A stretch of DNA of 24,606 nt, from contig JANLTU010000013.1 in the NCBI GenBank assembly GCA_031363085.1, positions 1-24,606 on the forward strand, written 5' to 3'. Below the pieces are notes generated by a model. It ran no database searches and was not told the DNA's origin. It saw only the letters and a program-made list of their open reading frames with translations. Each line of letters starts with the position of its first letter. The first letter of the stretch is position 1. The DNA comes from UBA6921 sp031363085 (GTDB lineage Bacteria > Pseudomonadota > Gammaproteobacteria > SG8-11). The translations under genes and the position numbers were made by a program. This document shows, one piece after another, positions 22,745 to 24,606 of this stretch.

Positions 22745-24231
22745 TGGAACTGAATGCGTTGAAACGCAAGTTAGTGCAGGGATCACTTGCGGGAATGTTG
22801 CGTGTGGGTTTAGCGATCCCATTGTATTTGGTGCTTACGCCGTTTGTGCTACATGCTTTGGGTACGGAACGGTTCGGACTGTGGGCCTTCGGCACGCTGG
22901 TAGTGAGTGTCATGACACTTACGGACTTCGGTTTCAAGAACGCACTGGTCTATTACGTCGCGCGCGACTTTGATGATCACGAGCGCATCAATCGTTACTT
23001 TAATGTCGCGATGCTGACCTTCGCAACGTTGACGGCGGCAATGTTGTGCCTGACGTATTTGCTCGGGCCGTTCATCGTGCGCGACTTATTGGGTGTTGGT
23101 ACTGCGTTACATGACGAAGCGCGGTTTGTGCTGTGGGTGACGGCCTTGAGTTTTGGATTACGTTTTATTGCGATTCCCTATCAGGCTGTGATCGAAGGCC
23201 ATCAACTGCACGCGGTGTCGCAGACGGTGTTGCTGATGTGGTTGCTTCTAAATTTCGGCGGCACGTTGCTCGCGTTGACAATTCAGCCGGATATCTACGC
23301 GCTTGGTATCGTCGCGGTGTTTTGCAACTTGGCGGTGTTCGCTGCATTTCGCATCTATGCTGTAAGGTGTTTTGGTTTCTTGCGCTTTGGTGCAGGGTAT
23401 CTGGCGTGGCAGCAGGTGAAGGAAATGATGGCTTACGGCAGTGGTATTTACGCCGCAAACCTGATGATCGCCGCGCGCGAACCGTTGCTTAAAATAATGA
23501 TCGCACGCGCTTACGATCTTGCGAGTGTGGCTACCTTCGAAATTGTATTTCGTTTATGCACGCAATTGGTATCGTTCGTAACAACGCCACTGCTGGGGAC
23601 ATTTTCGGCGGCGGCCTTGCTGTCGCGTGATCGTGTCGACGAGCTTGGGCAGTTGCTGCGACCAATGCTCGGTTTCTGTTTAACGGCATTTGTCCCTGGA
23701 GTGTTGTTTTTTGCTTCGTTCTCGGCGCCGTTGATGGCGCTGTGGTTGGGACCGGGTTACCCGCAGGTGGGTGCGATATTGCCGGTGGTGTTTACCGCGT
23801 TTGCGATCTATTTCACAACCGAAATCCTGTCTAAGGCCATCGACGGATCGGGGCGGACGGGCTACAGCGCACTGGTGCAATCGGTATCACTTGGCCTGTC
23901 AATCGGCACCTTCTATTTTTTGATCGACAACGCGAGCCGCGCTGTGCCGATGGCTCTATTGGTAGGGTTCGTGTTTTTCAGCGTCGCGAACCTGTGGATC
24001 TTCCGGATGCGTTTCCCTACGTTGCGCCTGTGCACGCCGACGCAACTGGCGTGGCTTTTGATTCCCGCCGTCGTCTACCTGATTGCGCAGCAATGGATCG
24101 CCCACGGGGGTGCGCCCATCCTGTTTCTCATTTATGCCGTGCTGCATCTGTGGTGTGTACGGCGGGCGCGTTTGTTCGACGTAATTCTTGTGACGAAACA
24201 GCTTGTGAGTCTAGTTGCGGTGAAATCATGA
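22744..24231 (+). CDS. Wzx-type polysaccharide repeat-unit flippase
   Basis: 495 aa from ATG 22744. About 12-14 hydrophobic helices throughout, starting with the family's amphipathic opening (LKRKLVQGSLAGMLRVGLAIPLY as seen at residues 5-27) and RFGLWAFGTLVVSVMTLTDFGFKNALV (~40-66), typical of MATE/MVF-type Wzx. IIGLG-like loops and the paired-helix pattern continue to ~480. Role: flips the undecaprenyl-linked repeat unit across the inner membrane to the Wzy polymerase. Together with Wzz, Wzy, Wza-like and BY-kinase genes it makes this a Wzx/Wzy pathway rather than an ABC or synthase one. The following gene starts in ATGA overlap. Confidence 0.9.
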   Translation: MELNALKRKLVQGSLAGMLRVGLAIPLYLVLTPFVLHALGTERFGLWAFGTLVVSVMTLTDFGFKNALVYYVARDFDDHERINRYFNVAMLTFATLTAAMLCLTYLLGPFIVRDLLGVGTALHDEARFVLWVTALSFGLRFIAIPYQAVIEGHQLHAVSQTVLLMWLLLNFGGTLLALTIQPDIYALGIVAVFCNLAVFAAFRIYAVRCFGFLRFGAGYLAWQQVKEMMAYGSGIYAANLMIAAREPLLKIMIARAYDLASVATFEIVFRLCTQLVSFVTTPLLGTFSAAALLSRDRVDELGQLLRPMLGFCLTAFVPGVLFFASFSAPLMALWLGPGYPQVGAILPVVFTAFAIYFTTEILSKAIDGSGRTGYSALVQSVSLGLSIGTFYFLIDNASRAVPMALLVGFVFFSVANLWIFRMRFPTLRLCTPTQLAWLLIPAVVYLIAQQWIAHGGAPILFLIYAVLHLWCVRRARLFDVILVTKQLVSLVAVKS

Positions 24232-24606
24232 AGCTTGCGGTCCTTACCAATCGGATACCGATTTATCGGTATCCGATCTTTGCAGCGCTGGCACAGTGCC
24301 GGGCGTGGGAACTGAAAATTTTTGTGTCGATGCCCGCAGTCGCTTCTGATCCGGCAGCGCGCGAGAATTTACCCCTACATTATTCGAAGGGGTGGAATAT
24401 CCGGTACAAGACGATCCATAGAGAGAATGGTACGTCGCAAGTGGAATTCATACCGGTGCCGGCGAAGTTACCGTGGGATCTAATGCGCTTTAAACCCGAT
24501 GTCATCATCTCTGGGGAGTTTGGGTTGCGGTCGGCTATCGCGCTTTTGGTGGCACGCTTGCGGGGCATCCCTTTAATTATCTGGACCGAAGCCACAGTCG
24601 AACATT
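24228..24606 (+). CDS. Second glycosyltransferase, N-terminal part (3' truncated by window)
   Basis: ATG 24228 overlaps the flippase stop as ATGA, and the frame stays open to the window end (126 codons). The N-terminus MKLAVLTNRIPIYRYPIFAAL resembles the first Rossmann strand and helix of GT4-type transferases that start by reading a polymer or acceptor. FKPDVIISGEFGLRSAIALL and RGIPLIIWTEAT are typical of the N-domain of the same group. The catalytic C-terminal domain is outside, so donor class cannot be judged. No initiating phosphoglycosyltransferase (WbaP/WcaJ type) is seen in the window; it is expected downstream or elsewhere. Confidence 0.75.
   Translation, partial: MKLAVLTNRIPIYRYPIFAALAQCRAWELKIFVSMPAVASDPAARENLPLHYSKGWNIRYKTIHRENGTSQVEFIPVPAKLPWDLMRFKPDVIISGEFGLRSAIALLVARLRGIPLIIWTEATVEH

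Overview
ORGANISM. The window is GC-rich (roughly 55-60% by eye), every convincing gene is on the + strand, and outer-membrane genes abound (porin, Wza-type exporter, beta-barrels, TonB-like protein, two-partner-secretion exoprotein). This fits a Gram-negative proteobacterium, most likely gammaproteobacterial, with betaproteobacterial possible. No rRNA, tRNA, CRISPR array or phage gene was seen.

LAYOUT. (1) 1-1149: C-terminal end of a large filamentous-haemagglutinin-type exoprotein, followed by a cluster of REP-like palindromes. (2) 1527-7025: a probable operon of an ExbB-type proton channel fused to DUF2341 and LamG-like periplasmic domains, ExbD, a TonB-like energy transducer, a Porin_5-type outer-membrane protein and a secreted coiled-coil protein. 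A 241-bp palindromic MITE-like element sits between tonB and the porin and supplies the porin's Shine-Dalgarno sequence. (3) 7201-7818: a small exported protein with a degenerate VPLPA/PEP-CTERM-like tail. (4) 8045-12570: three overlapping genes, namely an unrecognised 825-aa protein, a phosphatidylserine decarboxylase-like protein and an Lgt-like membrane protein. (5) 12735-24606: a ribbon-helix-helix protein, then a Wzx/Wzy-type exopolysaccharide locus: Wza-like exporter, beta-barrel, Wzz-like chain-length protein, BY-kinase, methyltransferase, LamG+GHL10 glycosidase-like protein, Wzy-like polymerase/ligase, glycosyltransferase, Wzx flippase and a truncated second glycosyltransferase.

REGULATION AND COOPERATION. 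Five transcription units (genes at 1527, 7201, 8045, 12735 and 13339) are each preceded by TGTCA-like half-sites repeated every 11 bp, the architecture of PhoB boxes. If real, surface-energy, lipid and polysaccharide genes here form one phosphate-responsive group. The most interesting candidates for undescribed biology are the unknown/PSD/Lgt-like trio, the LamG-ExbB energised system beside an FHA exoprotein, and the shared 11-bp arrays. Function calls rest on motifs read by eye; no searches were run.
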